A DNA stretch of 24,355 nucleotides, from NCBI GenBank assembly GCA_050331395.1, contig JBHJGX010000132.1, positions 1-24,355 on the forward strand, read 5' to 3'. This DNA comes from Thermohalobaculum sp050331395 (GTDB lineage: Bacteria; Pseudomonadota; Alphaproteobacteria; Rhodobacterales; Rhodobacteraceae). Positions 22,702-24,355 of the stretch are shown piece after piece. The notes below the pieces were generated by a model. The model was not told the origin of the DNA. It saw only the letters and a list, made by a program, of their open reading frames with translations, and made no database searches. The position numbers and the translations under genes are program-made. Position 1 is the first letter of the stretch, and every line of letters starts with the position of its first letter.

Positions 22702-24072
22702 ATGTCGAACACGTCCCGCGACGTTGCCGTTGGCGCGGCAACTCTACTCTTTCTTTTGGTCCTCGGGTTGATCGTCGATGCCGGCTCGCCGAACGGTCTC
22801 GTCGGCGTGCTCGGCGGTGTGCGCGAGTCGCGCGTCGCCGCGCTCGAGGAGCGGCTCGAAGCGGCCGAGGCCCAGGCCGCGTCCGTCCGCAGCGATCTCG
22901 ACGCCCGGCCCGATCCGGAGCGCGGCGAGCCCGGACCGGCCGGTCCGCAAGGACCCCAGGGCGAACCGGGACCGGTCGGGCCCGCGGGCCCGGCGGGTCC
23001 GCAAGGCGAGCCCGGGCCCCAGGGGGTTCCCGGACCCGAAGGTGCGCTCGGTCCGGTCGGGCCGCAGGGGGAAACGGGCCCCCAAGGCGAACCGGGCCCG
23101 CAGGGAGAGCCTGGTCCCACCGGTCCCCAGGGCGAAACTGGACCTCAAGGTGAGACGGGCCCCCAGGGCGAACCGGGCCCGCAGGGAGAGCCGGGTCCGC
23201 AAGGCGAGACCGGCCCCGCCGGGCCGCAGGGCGAAACCGGCCCCGCCGGGCCGCAGGGCGAAACCGGCCCTCAAGGTGAGGCGGGCCCCCAGGGCGAACC
23301 GGGTCCCGCCGGTCCCCAGGGGGAACCTGGACCTCAAGGTGAGACGGGCTCCGCTGGTCCCCAAGGCGAAACGGGCCCGCAGGGAGAGCCGGGTCCGCAG
23401 GGCGAAACCGGCCCTGAAGGTCCCCAAGGAGAACCCGGCCCTCAAGGTGATACTGGCCCCCAGGGCGAAACGGGCCCGCAGGGAGAGCCGGGTCCGCAAG
23501 GCGAGACTGGCTCCGCCGGGCCGCAGGGCGAGCCTGGTCCGCAAGGTGAGACGGGTCCCGCTGGGCCTCCGGGATCGCAAGGCGAGACCGGCCCTGCCGG
23601 GCCTCAAGGGGAGCCCGGACCTCCCGGTCCACAGGGGGAAGCCGGAGCTACCGGTGAGACGGGTGCGGAAGGCGCTCAAGGTCCAGAGGGTCCAGCCGGA
23701 CCGCAAGGCGAGACCGGCCCCGCCGGGCCGCAGGGGGAACCTGGACCGCAAGGCGAGACCGGCCCCGCCGGGTCGCAGGGGGAGCCTGGACCGCAGGGCG
23801 AGACCGGCCCCGCCGGGCCTCAAGGACCGCAGGGCGAGACCGGCCCCGCCGGGCCTCCGGGGCCGCAGGGCGAAACCGGCCCCGCTGGACCTCCGGGGCC
23901 GCAGGGCGAGACGGGCCCCGCCGGGCCTCCGGGACCGCAAGGTGAGACAGGCCCCGCCGGGCCGCAGGGAGAACCTGGACCGCAAGGTGCGACGGGCCCA
24001 GCCGGGCCTCCGGGGCCGCAGGGCGAGACCGGCCCCGCCGGGCCCGCCGGACCGGCGGCCGACGCCAACTGA
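22702..24072 (+). CDS. membrane-anchored collagen-like protein
   Basis: The 456-residue protein has three parts. Residues 9-27 (VAVGAATLLFLLVLGLIVD) form one transmembrane helix or uncleaved signal anchor. Residues 40-68 (VRESRVAALEERLEAAEAQAASVRSDLDA) look like a short coiled coil that could set the trimer register. Residues 75-452 are 126 consecutive Gly-X-Y triplets with no break, followed by ADAN. The most common triplets are GPQ, GET, GEP, GPA and GPP. The triple helix has no Lys, Arg, Cys or aromatic residue, so it is strongly acidic. It probably forms a trimeric rod outside the cell. GAGGG seven bases before the ATG at 22702 supports the start. Codons show several near-identical repeats, including a 36-base tandem unit. 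Long open frames on other strands here are products of the repeat. The role is unknown. Confidence 0.88.
   Translation: MSNTSRDVAVGAATLLFLLVLGLIVDAGSPNGLVGVLGGVRESRVAALEERLEAAEAQAASVRSDLDARPDPERGEPGPAGPQGPQGEPGPVGPAGPAGPQGEPGPQGVPGPEGALGPVGPQGETGPQGEPGPQGEPGPTGPQGETGPQGETGPQGEPGPQGEPGPQGETGPAGPQGETGPAGPQGETGPQGEAGPQGEPGPAGPQGEPGPQGETGSAGPQGETGPQGEPGPQGETGPEGPQGEPGPQGDTGPQGETGPQGEPGPQGETGSAGPQGEPGPQGETGPAGPPGSQGETGPAGPQGEPGPPGPQGEAGATGETGAEGAQGPEGPAGPQGETGPAGPQGEPGPQGETGPAGSQGEPGPQGETGPAGPQGPQGETGPAGPPGPQGETGPAGPPGPQGETGPAGPPGPQGETGPAGPQGEPGPQGATGPAGPPGPQGETGPAGPAGPAADAN
23824..23964 (+). repeat. 36-base tandem repeat inside the collagen-like gene, about 3.9 copies
   Basis: Units at 23824-23859, 23860-23895 and 23896-23931 differ at only a few third positions, and a partial fourth starts at 23932. 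Each encodes GPQGETGPAGPP, four triplets. Gain or loss of a unit keeps both the reading frame and the triplet register. Confidence 0.8.
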
Positions 24073-24079
24073 TCGCCGC

Positions 24080-24103
24080 CTGGCCGGGCACTCTCCCGGC
24101 CGG
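24080..24103 (+). terminator. GC-rich hairpin after the collagen-like gene
   Basis: CTGGCCGGG (24080-24088) pairs with CCCGGCCGG (24095-24103), nine pairs including one T-G, around a 6-base loop, seven bases after the stop codon. No T-run follows, so it may be a Rho-type or stabilising 3' stem. Confidence 0.45.
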
Positions 24104-24273
24104 GCGCCTCCCGCGCTGCATGGCTTTTGGCGAGGCTCCCACTCTCCCCGCGCCAGCCTGCAGTGGTTGGACGGCCCGCGGCGCCTCAACCGTAACGGCG
24201 CCGTCTCGGCAGCTCTCCGCGGATCCCCTCCCCTACCGACCCCAAAAAAGTCCGGATGACAGCCCTCTGCCCG

Positions 24274-24355
24274 CGGGTTCCTCGGGCCGATGGGGGGCGC
24301 TGAGCGTGTGGCCGGGACGCGTGACAGCCCGGGTGGGTGGGGCCCGAGGAACCCG
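24274..24355. repeat. 15-bp perfect inverted repeat at the right edge, possibly truncated
   Basis: CGGGTTCCTCGGGCC (24274-24288) and GGCCCGAGGAACCCG (24341-24355) are perfect complements with a 52-base spacer, and the right arm reaches the last base of the window. The 9-base word TGACAGCCC occurs at 24257-24265 and again at 24322-24330. CCGGG and CCCGG inside the spacer can form an inner stem. On the minus strand a T6 run follows the structure at 24244-24249. No gene is seen in 24104-24355. It could be a structured RNA read leftward, a transposon end or a large terminator. Confidence 0.5.

Noticed and set aside
22920..24060. Regularly repeated 27-36 base units, considered as a CRISPR array or a DNA satellite.
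   Set aside because: The repeats have no unique spacers and all translate in one frame to Gly-X-Y triplets, so they are coding repeats.
22744..24189. A 481-codon open frame on the minus strand and a 493-codon frame on the plus strand across the collagen region.
   Set aside because: Both follow from the GC-rich triplet repeat of the collagen-like gene. Their products are low-complexity Arg/Leu/Pro strings with no ribosome binding site or domain.
24274..24355. The edge repeat as the T-arm or body of tmRNA, SRP RNA or RNase P RNA.
   Set aside because: The invariant motifs of these RNAs (for example GGTTCGAATCC, GGAAGGAAGCA or GAGGAAAGTCCGGGC) are absent.

Overview
The window is GC-rich DNA from an alphaproteobacterium, most likely a marine or photosynthesis-lineage member of the Rhodobacterales. 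The evidence is the codon bias, the DUF6314 and PDC/Cache proteins, a TakP-like TRAP binding protein, an Fe-S photolyase of the PhrB/CryB group, a ligase-exonuclease/ATP-ligase pair and a VPLPA-like C-terminal sorting signal. The genus cannot be fixed from sequence alone. No tRNA, rRNA, CRISPR array or complete insertion sequence was seen.

Layout. Bases 74-2490 (minus) hold a two-gene unit: a class C beta-lactamase-fold serine hydrolase, then a sulfotransferase-fold protein. Bases 2695-5621 (plus) encode three exported proteins in a row: a stand-alone Cache-domain protein and two diverged paralogous TRAP-type substrate-binding proteins. None has a membrane partner in the window. Bases 5721-7904 hold a DUF6314 protein, purB and a 62-residue membrane protein. 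Bases 8011-9673 encode an exported glutathione peroxidase and a GAF-GGDEF diguanylate cyclase. The cyclase start codon and ribosome binding site lie inside a strong predicted RNA hairpin. Bases 9654-12178 (minus) carry an Fe-S photolyase, a clear Rho-independent terminator and a CTERM-sorted surface protein with paired palindromes upstream. Bases 12370-14982 (minus) carry the ATP-dependent DNA ligase and its associated exonuclease.

Bases 15234-20509 (plus) form a complete peptide-type ABC importer operon: binding protein, two permeases and a fused double ATPase. The permease and ATPase genes overlap, and an 11-bp perfect hairpin separates the binding-protein gene from them. Acetyl-CoA synthetase follows (20627-22579) and ends at a strong intrinsic terminator. 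The last gene (22702-24072) encodes a membrane-anchored collagen-like protein with 126 uninterrupted Gly-X-Y triplets and no Lys, Arg, Cys or aromatic residue in the collagenous part. The window ends in a 15-bp perfect inverted repeat whose right arm reaches the last base.

The strongest candidates for something new are the hairpin occluding the diguanylate cyclase start, the wholly acidic collagen-like protein, the trio of orphan periplasmic ligand-binding proteins (one lacking the family's carboxylate-binding Arg), and the structured sequence at the right edge.
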